Counted from the stretch's first letter, positions 11,894 through 19,248 are shown. The stretch: DNA of 29,118 bases from an uncultured Prevotellaceae bacterium (GCA_937892085.1 CALAVD010000308.1:1-29118), one strand, 5' to 3'. The notes: a model not told the origin generated them from the letters alone. Numbers and translations are program-made.

Positions 11894-12310
11894 GTGGATG
11901 AAGTAAGGAAAATCCTTATCATCCTTGTTTGCGCTGGCGTGCCGTTCGGGGAAGCGTGACTCACCCCTAACTTCTTCGGCTGATACTCATCACTCAACAT
12001 TTAGATATTAAAAAATCGACATTGATTTAATATGATGCGTCAGCACATCGTTACTTCCTGACCTTTCACCATCTAAACGTCTCGCCTTTTCTCAGCTTAT
12101 TATCTGTTCACCGCTTGTTCAGACCGTACCTTCGTCTGGATAAACCAGATACCAGCGACTTTGCTGCTCTGCCTTTTTTCCTCTGTACGCAGTGCCTGTG
12201 GGTTCAACCCCCGCCGATACAGGCAGGATGCCCTGTTTCCCATACGTACAGTGTGGACAGTCACATACCAACAATGTCAAAGACCTTTCCTGTTTTTTCC
12301 GGCAACCGTC
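11894..12310. other. non-coding stretch, no gene recognised
   Basis: About 420 bases between the last terminator and the excisionase-like gene. Plus-strand frames of 60-80 codons exist but are rich in Pro, Ser, Cys and Trp, without a convincing start region, and look like chance. GTGGG-TTCAACC-CCCGC near 12198-12214 resembles a T-arm on the plus strand, but I found no matching acceptor stem. Confidence 0.5.
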
Positions 12311-12532
12311 TCAGCAGACCCTGCACCTCTCCACCAATCGGTCAATATCTGACTTCTTGAGGAGCACGAGGCGGTCGAGCTTGTAGTAGCTCAGCCTGCC
12401 GCTCTCACGCAGCCGTGAGATTGTCTTGGGTGACACGCCCAAGTAGGCGGCGGCTTCGCTCTGCGTGAACCAGATGCGGTCGACGCTGCGCTTCGCCTCG
12501 GCGACGGTGATGGTGTGGTCAAACCTGCTCAT
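12311..12532 (-). CDS. excisionase-like small HTH protein
   Basis: A 73-aa protein with the MerR-type / HTH_17 fold typical of excisionases: IWFTQSEAAAYLGVSPKTIS, then RLRESGRLSYYKLDRLVLLKKSDIDRLV. The helix-turn-helix is about residues 25-45 and the wing YYKLDRLVLLKKSDID matches the family. Probably directs excision with one of the integrases, or acts as a small regulator at the left end of the lysogeny module. It overlaps the upstream small gene by 14 bases. Confidence 0.8.
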   Translation of the reverse strand: MSRFDHTITVAEAKRSVDRIWFTQSEAAAYLGVSPKTISRLRESGRLSYYKLDRLVLLKKSDIDRLVERCRVC

Positions 12533-12743
12533 CTTCCGTCAAGGGCAGGGCAGTGACCATGAGCACACCCTCGGTCTTGTCGTACTTGGTCTTATAACCG
12601 CGCACGCCTTTAGGCAATGAGCCGTATCGGCTGCACCATGAGAGACGGGCCTGGGTTCGCAGAGCTTCCCCCTGTCCCATCACGAACGGTGCGGTTTTCC
12701 CGACCTTTATCGCCTTTATCTGTTGAAGACTTACTTGTGCCAT
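12519..12743 (-). CDS. hypothetical protein, 75 aa
   Basis: Not recognised. With the ATG at 12743 it starts MAQVSLQQIKAIKVGKTAPF, has a basic middle (YGSLPKGVRGYKTKYDK) and an acidic end (PLTEDEQV). The frame is open to another ATG at 12812, but the extension is AT-rich leader. It is the first gene leftward from the repressible promoter at 12904-12935, so it should be an early, CI-controlled gene. Confidence 0.65.
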   Translation of the reverse strand: MAQVSLQQIKAIKVGKTAPFVMGQGEALRTQARLSWCSRYGSLPKGVRGYKTKYDKTEGVLMVTALPLTEDEQV

Positions 12744-12903
12744 GTTCTCTGCTGTTAGGTTTTTATTTGAAAAAATCTCGTTCAAAGTTTGGAAATACGC
12801 AAGAAAGTTCATACATTTGCAGTGGCTAAACTATCAGTGCATCACTTTGATGCGCACACCCTCGCTTTGTCGTTTCTCAAACTACTTTGTTTGAAAAACA
12901 TTG

Positions 12904-12935
12904 CAAAGATATAGTAAATTACTACACAATCCAAA
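12904..12935 (-). promoter_or_regulatory. leftward Bacteroidota-type promoter
   Basis: On the minus strand TTTG (12935-12932) and TATCTTTG (12911-12904) are 20 bases apart, close to the TTTG-N19-TAnnTTTG consensus of the primary sigma factor in Bacteroidota. It would drive the leftward genes beginning with 12743. One operator arm lies between the two boxes, so a bound repressor should block it. Confidence 0.7.
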
Positions 12936-12966
12936 TTTTTGCAGTAAAAAATGTAGTAATTTACTT
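12912..12966. promoter_or_regulatory. paired repressor operators
   Basis: AGTAAATTACTACA (12913-12926) and TGTAGTAATTTACT (12952-12965) are exact reverse complements 25 bases apart, and each contains the near-palindrome AGTAA-N-TTACT. They lie in the divergent region between the leftward promoter and the S24 repressor gene at 13034, as expected for CI/Cro operators. Confidence 0.75.
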
Positions 12967-13033
12967 AATTTGGAATTATTCTAAATAAGCGAGGGTTTAA
13001 AATGTTTATTTTCAATAACTAAATTCAAAAGAT

Positions 13034-13705
13034 ATGGAAGAAAAGAGAGACATTTTAGACAAATTGCTTGGTTATCTGAATACTACGCAAGCAAAATTAG
13101 CGGATAGTATAGGGTGCAAAAGATACCGCATTACCGACATTAAGCGCAGCAAACATGGTGTGTTCCCTGCCGATGTGGCTATTGGGGTCGTTAAACAACA
13201 CCCTGAAATCAGCTATGACTGGCTTACGGGTGATAGCGACCAGATGTTTAGTGAGGGCGTGGAAAACCATAAGAACATGAACCCATACTACAATGCGTTC
13301 ACCATACAGGGCGGCATAGCGACAGGTTTCGGCGATGAGAATGCGATGACTCCCGACGGATACATGGCTGTGCCTGGGATAAAGCCGTCGCCCGAGATAC
13401 AGTTCTTCCAGGTCAAGGGAGACTCAATGATAGACCCCATCAACCCCGCCAAGTCTATTCCCGAAGGCGCATGGGTTGCCATAGCGGAGATCAACACCAA
13501 TGAGCCTGACTGGGGGCACATCTATGCGATAATGACTCTCGATGGGCCGATAGTGAAAATCGTGATGCCGTCCGACAAAGGAGAAGACTATATTAAGGTG
13601 GTAAGCCAAAACGGGGAGAAGTACCCGCCACGTCACCTGCACAAATCCGAAATCGTAGGAAACATAAGGATGGTCGTTGGTGTCGTGGATGTGCGCCCAT
13701 TATAG
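13034..13705 (+). CDS. CI-type phage repressor, HTH plus S24 (LexA-like) domain
   Basis: Maintains lysogeny and is inactivated by self-cleavage in the SOS response. Residues 1-70 hold an HTH domain (TQAKLADSIGCKRYRITDIK, then a DWLTGD turn often seen at the end of such domains). Residues about 85-223 form an S24 peptidase domain: FFQVKGDSMIDP with nucleophile Ser131 and GPIVKIVMPS with Lys175. Length 223 aa is typical. It is transcribed rightward, opposite to the early operon, from the operator region at 12912-12966. The exact cleavage site cannot be assigned. Confidence 0.92.
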   Translation: MEEKRDILDKLLGYLNTTQAKLADSIGCKRYRITDIKRSKHGVFPADVAIGVVKQHPEISYDWLTGDSDQMFSEGVENHKNMNPYYNAFTIQGGIATGFGDENAMTPDGYMAVPGIKPSPEIQFFQVKGDSMIDPINPAKSIPEGAWVAIAEINTNEPDWGHIYAIMTLDGPIVKIVMPSDKGEDYIKVVSQNGEKYPPRHLHKSEIVGNIRMVVGVVDVRPL

Positions 13706-13742
13706 AATAATCATTTAATCATTAACCATAAAAAAGACTGAT

Positions 13743-13943
13743 ATGAAAGTTAAAGGCATTATGTATATTGTGATAGCGTGTCTCACTCTTGTGCTTACAT
13801 TGATTTTTTTCGACGACCCGAAAGATGCTGTCGTCTATGGGCCGCCGTATATTTTCCTCATCGCAGGGCTGCTTATCCTCGCCGCAGGGATAGGGGCAGT
13901 GATTGAGGGCAAAAGGAACGAGAGAAATGACAAAGAAGATTGA
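13743..13943 (+). CDS. small membrane protein, 66 aa
   Basis: Not recognised. Two clear membrane helices (about 6-22, IMYIVIACLTLVLTLIFF, and 35-54, IFLIAGLLILAAGIGAVIEG) joined by a short loop, with a charged end KRNERNDKED. It overlaps the next gene and follows the repressor by 37 bases, so it is probably in the lysogeny transcript. A role in superinfection exclusion is possible but not shown. Confidence 0.75.
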   Translation: MKVKGIMYIVIACLTLVLTLIFFDDPKDAVVYGPPYIFLIAGLLILAAGIGAVIEGKRNERNDKED

Positions 13944-14217
13944 CGAGAAATACGAGACCAAGCAGCGCATGAGGCAGTTCCTCAAAGACAACGATATCGA
14001 CCTGCGCACGGCGGAGGACAAATGCGGCTTCGTCCGCGGGTTCCTCTCCGCTGGCGGCGTGGTAGGCAGCGACAAGCTCGCCAAGTTCTCAATGGCGTAC
14101 CCGCAGGCAGACCTCTACTACCTTGTCACGGGAGACAGAGACAAAGAGCGCGAGAGATACGAGAAATTCGTGAGAAACTTGATTGATTTGGTTACCGATT
14201 TGGCGACCAGAAAATAA
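13927..14217 (+). CDS. small HTH-like regulator, 96 aa
   Basis: Begins MTKKIDEKYETKQRMRQFLK at the ATG inside the end of the previous gene. The segment DIDLRTAEDKCGFVRGFLSA, then KLAKFSMAYPQADLYYLVTGD, follows the same layout as the CI N-terminus (HTH, then a hydrophobic turn and LTGD). It is therefore probably a DNA-binding Cro-like or accessory repressor. The C-terminal helix is charged (KERERYEKFVRNL). It is the last gene before the attachment site. Confidence 0.68.
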   Translation: MTKKIDEKYETKQRMRQFLKDNDIDLRTAEDKCGFVRGFLSAGGVVGSDKLAKFSMAYPQADLYYLVTGDRDKERERYEKFVRNLIDLVTDLATRK

Positions 14218-14255
14218 AAGAGATTATAAACAGTTGATTTCCAGCTGTCCAAAGA

Positions 14256-14311
14256 TAGAGTACTAACCCTTCTAAGCTGTGGGTCCTGGGTTCGAATCCC
14301 AGCCGATTCAC
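14256..14311 (+). other. 3' fragment of tRNA-Arg(TCT), likely attP core
   Basis: The sequence from the anticodon loop (CTTCTAA) through a perfect T-arm (CTGGG-TTCGAAT-CCCAG) to the acceptor end CCGATTCA is the 3' part of a tRNA-Arg(TCT). The 5' half (acceptor, D-arm) is absent and replaced by unrelated sequence. Tyrosine integrases commonly use such a tRNA 3' segment as core site. It lies 170 bases before the integrase gene. The inverted repeat TTGATTTCCA / TGGAAATCA and the direct repeat AAGAGGACA around it may be arm sites. Confidence 0.78.
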
Positions 14312-14411
14312 GAGATTGTAAATGTATTGGAAATCAGTTTGTTGGCGGTTTTTTGGAACTTAAGACATTCTGGTTTTCTTGCTAAAATTAGGGTAAAACA
14401 AGTGGCATAAG

Positions 14412-14431
14412 AGGACACAAGAGGACATTTT
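14412..14431 (+). promoter_or_regulatory. tandem AAGAGGACA, possible integrase arm sites
   Basis: Two copies of AAGAGGACA stand one base apart about 100 bases right of the tRNA core and 50 bases before the integrase start. Short direct repeats at this position often bind the N-terminal arm domain of tyrosine integrases. Inference from position only. Confidence 0.35.
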
Positions 14432-14480
14432 TGGTTACCTATTTGGATACCGGGAATCAGCGCAAAAAACACACAACACT

Positions 14481-15656
14481 ATGAGCAGTATATCTATTTT
14501 CACGCATCAGTCAAAAATTGACAGGAACGGAGAGATGAGGGTCTTTCTCCGGGTGACGCACAACGGCAGCCGTTTCCTTGTGGCGACGGGGCTGACGACA
14601 TCGGGCGCGCTCAACGGCACGATGTTCCCGAAAGGCGACAGGAACAGGGTGGCGAAAAAGAGGCGCCTTGACGAGCTGCTGGTGGCGGCGGAGGAGGTGC
14701 TGATAAGCAACGCAGCCCTCACGGCGAGGCAGGTGAAACCGTTGGTGCAGGACGCCATGAACCCCTCAAGGAGGAAGGCGGGTCAGAATTTGACCGATTA
14801 TATATGCAGGTTCGCCGAGACGAAGACGGGGCGCACCGTCAACCTCTACATGCAGACCGCTAAACGTGTGTCGGAATTTGACGCCTCGGCCACGCTGGAG
14901 AGCGTTGACGCGAGATGGCTCAGCTCCTTTGAGCAGAGATGCGCCAAGACGATGAGGGTGAACACCATCGGCATCCATATGCGGAACATCCGCGCCGTGT
15001 TCAACTGGGCGATAGGCGAAGATGTGACGCGTAACTACCCCTTCGCGCGGTTCAGGATAAAACACGAGGCGACACCCAAGCGCAGCCTCACGGTGGAGGA
15101 ATTACGTACTCTGCGCGACTATCCCTGCGCCCCATACCAGCGTCAATACAGAGACATCTTCATGCTCATGTTCTACCTCATAGGCATCAACGCCAAAGAC
15201 CTGCTCAACCTCACGCACGATAACCTCGTGAACGGCAGGATAGAATATGTGCGCGCGAAGACAAAAAAACGTTACAGCGTGAAAGTTGAGCCGGAGGCGA
15301 TGCAAATCATTGACAGATACAAGGGGAAGAACCACCTTCTGTCAATTCTTGACCGATGCGGCAGCGAGCTGAACTGGCTGCACCGCATGAATGACGCGCT
15401 GAAAGACATAGGGAAGACCTGCAAGCCGGGCATGAAGAAAGAGGGCGAGGCACTGTTCCCAAATTTGAGCTCATACTGGAGCCGCCACACCTGGGGCACC
15501 ATCGCCGCCGAGCTTGACATCCCCATTGACGTGATAGCGCACGCTTTGGGGCACAACATCCCTGAGCTCAACGTGACGAGCATATACATACGCTTCAACG
15601 AGAAAAAGGTGGATGCTGCGAACAGGAGAGTCATTGATTTTGTCAACGGCGAATAA
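14481..15656 (+). CDS. int: tyrosine recombinase / phage integrase, Bacteroidota type
   Basis: Integrates and excises the phage at the adjacent tRNA-Arg site. It has an arm-binding N-terminus (SSISIFTHQSKIDRNGEMRV), a SAM-like core-binding domain (about 100-195) and a catalytic domain (about 200-391). The nucleophile is Tyr369 in VTSIYIRF; LGH (His358) and SRHTW (Arg335) are present. The first catalytic Arg is not visible (GINAKDLL instead of G(L/M)R), and the HxxR His is Tyr332. As I recall, this variation occurs in a Bacteroidota integrase group. GC-rich codon use differs from the AT-rich leader regions. Confidence 0.9.
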   Translation: MSSISIFTHQSKIDRNGEMRVFLRVTHNGSRFLVATGLTTSGALNGTMFPKGDRNRVAKKRRLDELLVAAEEVLISNAALTARQVKPLVQDAMNPSRRKAGQNLTDYICRFAETKTGRTVNLYMQTAKRVSEFDASATLESVDARWLSSFEQRCAKTMRVNTIGIHMRNIRAVFNWAIGEDVTRNYPFARFRIKHEATPKRSLTVEELRTLRDYPCAPYQRQYRDIFMLMFYLIGINAKDLLNLTHDNLVNGRIEYVRAKTKKRYSVKVEPEAMQIIDRYKGKNHLLSILDRCGSELNWLHRMNDALKDIGKTCKPGMKKEGEALFPNLSSYWSRHTWGTIAAELDIPIDVIAHALGHNIPELNVTSIYIRFNEKKVDAANRRVIDFVNGE

Positions 15657-15669
15657 TTGCGTACCTTTG
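15639..15669 (+). promoter_or_regulatory. consensus Bacteroidota promoter, nearly leaderless
   Basis: TTTG (15639-15642), exactly 19 bases, then TACCTTTG (15662-15669). The start codon at 15674 is only 4 bases past the -7 box, so transcription should begin at or close to the ATG and give a leaderless mRNA. The -33 box lies inside the end of the integrase gene. Confidence 0.8.
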
Positions 15670-15673
15670 CGGT

Positions 15674-16552
15674 ATGGATTACAGGAAACGACAGCGCCAG
15701 GCGCGGCTGAGAGAGATTTGCGGCATGCACGTGTATCCGTGGCTTATAGAGTTAGGGGATTACGCCAAAGAAAACGGCATATATCCCGCCACATTCGCAG
15801 ACCTGTACCCAGACCCGAGAGACAAGGAGATTGCCGCCGTGATAGACGCCATGGTGCCGAAGTCCCGCAAAGGCTCGTACCTCATGGAGTTCAGGAACAT
15901 GCTTGGCATGAGCCTCCATGACCGGGTGCGGCGCAGAGATTTCCTCCACCTCACCGACAATGCCCCCATCCTCGGTGCGGTGTCGTTGAGGTCGTCACAG
16001 CTGTTCAACCTACTCGACTGGATATGGAGCGTGACGGTGCAAGACAGGGTATCGCTGGAATATGCTGTGCTTGGCGAGTTGGGAATCATCAGGCGGATGC
16101 ATAGGATGCCGATGAGCGAGGCGATGGAGCGCAAAGACCAGCGTTACAGGCTGGAGATGGTGCTGGCGAAGATGACCCTCAGGGGCGGCTATGGGTGCGG
16201 ACAGTGGGACTATCTCGAGGAAGATGAGCTTCCCTGCCCCGTGGATGCCGCCATGAAGCGGCTGCTGCGAGCTTACTACCCGATATATCCTGTTGTGCCA
16301 CCGCAGGAGATGATAGATTTCATGGGCATAAAAAAGCCCGCCGACATGCTCTATGTGAGTTGGGGCTACGATTGGATAAGAAAGTCCCGCCCCATAGAGG
16401 TGGGCAAACTGGAAAAGAAAGTGGCGCGATGGGTCGCCACCTACAAGATGTGGCATGACATCCCCATCCCCGATGTGCTGTGGCCACAAAAAAACGCCCC
16501 CACCGCAGATGCGGCAGGATCGGGACATACGGGCAAAGAATCTGAATTATAG
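15674..16552 (+). CDS. unknown protein, 292 aa, possible HhH-GPD resemblance
   Basis: Not recognised with confidence. Very Arg- and aromatic-rich, soluble, with an N-terminal RKRQRQARLREICGMHVYPW and the segment YPDPRDKEIAAVIDAMV. The region GGYGCGQWDYLEEDELPCPV then DAAMKRLLRAYYP (about 173-206) recalls the (P)-(V/L)-D-x-x-x-x-R layout around the catalytic Asp of HhH-GPD DNA glycosylases, and the YPDPRDKEIAA part recalls DUF2400. The match is weak. The last 20 residues are low complexity. It is expressed from its own promoter downstream of the integrase and ends convergent to the next gene. Confidence 0.6.
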   Translation: MDYRKRQRQARLREICGMHVYPWLIELGDYAKENGIYPATFADLYPDPRDKEIAAVIDAMVPKSRKGSYLMEFRNMLGMSLHDRVRRRDFLHLTDNAPILGAVSLRSSQLFNLLDWIWSVTVQDRVSLEYAVLGELGIIRRMHRMPMSEAMERKDQRYRLEMVLAKMTLRGGYGCGQWDYLEEDELPCPVDAAMKRLLRAYYPIYPVVPPQEMIDFMGIKKPADMLYVSWGYDWIRKSRPIEVGKLEKKVARWVATYKMWHDIPIPDVLWPQKNAPTADAAGSGHTGKESEL

Positions 16553-16555
16553 TGG

Positions 16556-16587
16556 GGAATGGAGGGGACGCGAATCCCCCACCATCC
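16556..16587. terminator. hairpin between convergent genes
   Basis: GGAATGGAGGGG and CCCCCACCATCC form a long, slightly mismatched stem around an 8-base loop, between the stops of two convergent genes. Likely bidirectional terminator, although no T run follows on either side. Confidence 0.5.
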
Positions 16588-16592
16588 AGAAG

Positions 16593-17000
16593 TCACGCCT
16601 TGCCCTCCTTGCGCTTCTCCAGAGCATCGTCAAAAGCGGCCTTGAACTTCGGGTCGTTGGCGTACATCTCGCCGAGACGCTCAATCGTCGCTTTGGTAAA
16701 CTCTCCCATGCGCGATGGGAGCTCACCTATCCCCGACTGCTGCGAGGCATCGAGGATGGCTCGCGAGAATGCCATCGCCCTCTCGGCGTAGAACGTGTAG
16801 AGGTCGAATAGCGGTTCAGTGGCGGGGATGTTGTCGTCGTCATCCTTGCCGCTACTGAGCATCATCAGTCTCGATGCGATGATGCTCGCCTGGGCAGCTG
16901 CCGTCTTTACGGCGGCGTCAATCTCAACGAGCTCCGCCAGGGGCGCGAAAGTAGGGTTCTGTTTCATGCTCTCGATAGGGTTTTTTGCTTCTTTTCCCAT
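16593..17000 (-). CDS. hypothetical protein, 135 aa
   Basis: Not recognised. A helical, Ala-rich protein (VDAAVK-like helix, then QASIIASRLMMLSS) with an acidic patch KDDDDN and a basic tail DALEKRKEGKA. It has the AAGTGAATAAAT element in its upstream region, like the other genes to its right. Last gene of the leftward array. Confidence 0.7.
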   Translation of the reverse strand: MGKEAKNPIESMKQNPTFAPLAELVEIDAAVKTAAAQASIIASRLMMLSSGKDDDDNIPATEPLFDLYTFYAERAMAFSRAILDASQQSGIGELPSRMGEFTKATIERLGEMYANDPKFKAAFDDALEKRKEGKA

Positions 17001-17027
17001 AGTTTAAAAATTTTATAAGTGAATAAA

Positions 17028-17957
17028 TCAGTTAAAGAACGCCATCGCGTCGTCGCCGATATTGCGGATTTCGACGCAGATGTATTTGCTTGTCATTTTC
17101 ACGTCGGCGTGTCCCATGAGACGGCTGATGGTGGGCACAGGTACATTGCGCTGCGCCAGTTGCGTGGCGAAAGACCGCCTCGCGGTGTGGCTTCCCACCA
17201 GCTCATATTTGGGACGTGTCTGCCACTTCCCGTGCGTGTAGAGCTTTACCATCTGCGTCATTCCGCACTTCTGGCAGATGCGCTTGATGATGCGGTTGAC
17301 GACGGCGCGCTTATACTCCCTTTTATGCACGGGTTTAAGCAGGTATTCCGGCAGGAGCCTGTGGACGGGTACGGATGTCTCGGTCTTCGTCTTCTGCGAG
17401 ACGTATGTAAGCCATCCGTCATGGATGTTGTTGGCTGTGATTTGGGCGATGTCGCATGAGCGCGCCCCGCACAGGCATTCCAGCATGAAAGCCCGCTTGA
17501 TGTCCTCCTCGGCAGTGGTGCGCGGGATATATCGGTGAATCATCTCCACCTCATCCTCGGTGAGCGCCACATGCTGTGATGGTTCCTTTTTCAGCGCCAT
17601 CGCAGTCCTGAAATCCTTTGCCGGAATCTTGTCCTCATGTATCGCCATTATCGCCGCCATGCGGTGCAGGTAGAGTGACGCCGAGTTGCGCGCCACCTTA
17701 GTAAGCAGGTATCGCTTATACTCCACCAGGTTAGGTTTGGTGAGGTCTCCCCATTCGGGAATTTTCCCGAGGCATTCATGCATCTGCGTTATTGCCCCGA
17801 GATTGGAGTGCTTGGCGCAGAACACCCCGACGAGCGTGTTGCGCCACTCTTCGACAGTCAGGCTACGGTCTATGATGCCGTTGTTGTAGTAACGGCATGC
17901 CGCCGCCTCTTCCCACCCTCTCTGGGTGAGGAAAGAAACGAAATCTTGTTGTGTCAT
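17028..17957 (-). CDS. second tyrosine recombinase (site-specific), 309 aa
   Basis: Contains the complete catalytic set: Arg166 (CGARSCD), a Lys in QKTKTE (about 189-193), His257-x-x-Arg260 (SHTARRSF), His283 (MGHADVKMTS) and nucleophile Tyr292. The N-terminal SAM-like domain is about residues 30-125. Unlike the integrase at 14481 it keeps all canonical residues, so the two are unrelated subfamilies. It could resolve dimers, invert DNA or move the adjacent small-gene array. No obvious pair of recombination sites was found beside it. Confidence 0.9.
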   Translation of the reverse strand: MTQQDFVSFLTQRGWEEAAACRYYNNGIIDRSLTVEEWRNTLVGVFCAKHSNLGAITQMHECLGKIPEWGDLTKPNLVEYKRYLLTKVARNSASLYLHRMAAIMAIHEDKIPAKDFRTAMALKKEPSQHVALTEDEVEMIHRYIPRTTAEEDIKRAFMLECLCGARSCDIAQITANNIHDGWLTYVSQKTKTETSVPVHRLLPEYLLKPVHKREYKRAVVNRIIKRICQKCGMTQMVKLYTHGKWQTRPKYELVGSHTARRSFATQLAQRNVPVPTISRLMGHADVKMTSKYICVEIRNIGDDAMAFFN

Positions 17958-17972
17958 AATGAATGCAGTTGA

Positions 17973-18011
17973 GTGAAAAATAGCGAGTGAGACCCCGTGA
18001 GGGGTTCTCGC
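17973..18011 (-). terminator. hairpin between XRE gene and recombinase gene
   Basis: AGCGAG-TG-AGACCCC and GGGGTTCTCGCT form a long stem with a GTGA loop just after the XRE stop. A typical example of the hairpins found between genes across 17960-27300. Confidence 0.6.
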
Positions 18012-18404
18012 TCATTTGGCTGGCATAAGGTTCAGCTCCAGCCCCAGCACTGATGCGAGCCTGACAACCGTTATCAGGCTTGGGGGTCTCTCTCCCCTCT
18101 CAAGCAGTGAGAGGTTGGAGTGGTTTATCCCCGTCATTTGGCATATATCCCTCGTTGACAGTTTCTTGTCGTGGCGCGCCTTTGCGAGTTGCGCCCCAAT
18201 TCTCAGAGCTGTCCTGTATGGCTCATCGACCTCCAGCGAATACAGCGGATGGTCGCTGTTGATTCCCACCTTGTAGTAGGCGTTGCCATCGTCATCGACC
18301 CACACGGTCTTTCCCCTTGCCGCGGCGGGGTGTTTTCTTATATTATGGACACGGATGACCTCTCCCGTGAGTTTGTTGGTGAGATTTCCAGCCTTTTCCA
18401 TCAC
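18012..18404 (-). CDS. XRE-family HTH regulator, 130 aa
   Basis: The C-terminal 65 residues are a classical HTH_3 domain (LAKARHDKKLSTRDICQMTG, INHSNLSLLERGERPPSLIT, VVRLASVLGLELNLMP). The N-terminal half (LTGEVIRVHNIRKHPAAARG, KTVWVDDDGNAYYK) is not recognised. It overlaps the 148-aa gene by 4 bases, forming a two-gene operon. The promoter at 18881-18911 carries a 10-bp inverted repeat which this protein probably binds. The arrangement resembles a toxin-antitoxin or immunity pair, but no toxin motif is seen in the partner. Confidence 0.82.
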   Translation of the reverse strand: MMEKAGNLTNKLTGEVIRVHNIRKHPAAARGKTVWVDDDGNAYYKVGINSDHPLYSLEVDEPYRTALRIGAQLAKARHDKKLSTRDICQMTGINHSNLSLLERGERPPSLITVVRLASVLGLELNLMPAK

Positions 18405-18847
18405 TTTTTCATATTAAGAGCCACTTGCATAATACTCACTATCGATGTCATGGGCTCAACACACATGGACGTGTCAACGACGCGTGTTGTCTCAAGGAAC
18501 AGCCGGTGTGCGAACTCATCGACATCGAGGTTGAATGAAGGGTGCGAAATCAGGAATTTCTCGCACTCCGCGCGGAACATGTTTGCCGTCCATCCCCATT
18601 GTCCCGGTGTGGCATCGGCGAGAGCGCGGAACACGGGTAAAAGGTTCTCAAATCTGTCGATGAATGCCGTCTCAGGGACGTAGCACACCTCGTCGGGTTC
18701 ATTGAAGAATATCTCCTCGTCCTTGAAGCAGACTCCCGCGCAGTCTCCGATGATGTCCCATTCCGGGCAATATCCGTGCTCAAAAGTGTAGTAGTCGCGG
18801 ATTTGGTAGCGTTTTCCGATTTTCAGATACTTCTTTTCTTCTCCCAT
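18401..18847 (-). CDS. hypothetical partner of the XRE regulator, 148 aa
   Basis: Not recognised. Acidic and aromatic-rich (YYTFEHGYCPEWDIIGDCAG), then a helical C-terminal half (FRALADAT, FLISHPSFNLDVDEFAHRLF). First gene of the operon with the XRE regulator, directly under the strong promoter. No ribonuclease, kinase or AbiEii-type motif is visible, so a toxin role is open. Confidence 0.7.
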   Translation of the reverse strand: MGEEKKYLKIGKRYQIRDYYTFEHGYCPEWDIIGDCAGVCFKDEEIFFNEPDEVCYVPETAFIDRFENLLPVFRALADATPGQWGWTANMFRAECEKFLISHPSFNLDVDEFAHRLFLETTRVVDTSMCVEPMTSIVSIMQVALNMKK

Positions 18848-18880
18848 ATAGAATTTATTTTAGAGTGAATAAATGTTTTG

Positions 18881-18917
18881 CAAAGATACGAATTGTTTGC
18901 AAAAAAACAAACAATTC
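18881..18917 (-). promoter_or_regulatory. promoter with embedded operator for the XRE operon
   Basis: On the minus strand TTTG (18911-18908), exactly 19 bases, TATCTTTG (18888-18881): a perfect Bacteroidota promoter. GAATTGTTTG (18890-18899) and CAAACAATTC (18908-18917) form a 10-bp perfect inverted repeat covering the spacer and the -33 box. Binding here would block RNA polymerase, which fits autoregulation by the XRE protein. Confidence 0.82.
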
Positions 18918-18984
18918 AATGTTGATATTTGTGAATAATTGAGATTTAGTGCCATTAGTGGGGTTGTGGCCCACTAAAAGTTTT

Positions 18985-19248
18985 TTAGATGTTCAGATAG
19001 ACATTCTTTGCGGCTCTTCTGAACCTTGCCTTTTCCTTGTCGGTCCAGTATGCTGGACAAGACCATTCATGCATGGCATCCTGAATCAGTCCGTTAAGGA
19101 TGATGCGTGGCAGATGATAGTCGGGTTGATAGTTGTCAAAATCTACCGCGCCGCTTTCCAGGGCTCTATCCAGTTGCTTGCGCATTTCTTTTGCCATATT
19201 GTCAATCAACTGGTTGGTGAGTTCCTTTGTCTGTGCTTTTGTAATCAT
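18985..19248 (-). CDS. hypothetical protein, 87 aa
   Basis: Not recognised. Helical and basic at the N-terminus (TKAQTKELTNQLIDNMAKEM) with a C-terminal ARFRRAAKNVYLNI. Preceded by the leader TTTTTGAATTAAAGAGTGAA (plus-strand reading, 19253-19272) typical of this array. A hairpin (TAGTGGG...CCCACTA) lies upstream, in the gap before the XRE operon promoter. Confidence 0.7.
   Translation of the reverse strand: MITKAQTKELTNQLIDNMAKEMRKQLDRALESGAVDFDNYQPDYHLPRIILNGLIQDAMHEWSCPAYWTDKEKARFRRAAKNVYLNI

Noticed and set aside
12198..12225. Plus-strand T-arm-like sequence (GTGGG-TTCAACC-CCCGC)
   Set aside because: No matching acceptor, D-arm or anticodon arm could be found around it.
12115..12386. 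Plus-strand frames of 60-80 codons
   Set aside because: Overlapping frames in all phases with Pro/Ser/Cys-rich content; partly antisense to the excisionase-like gene.
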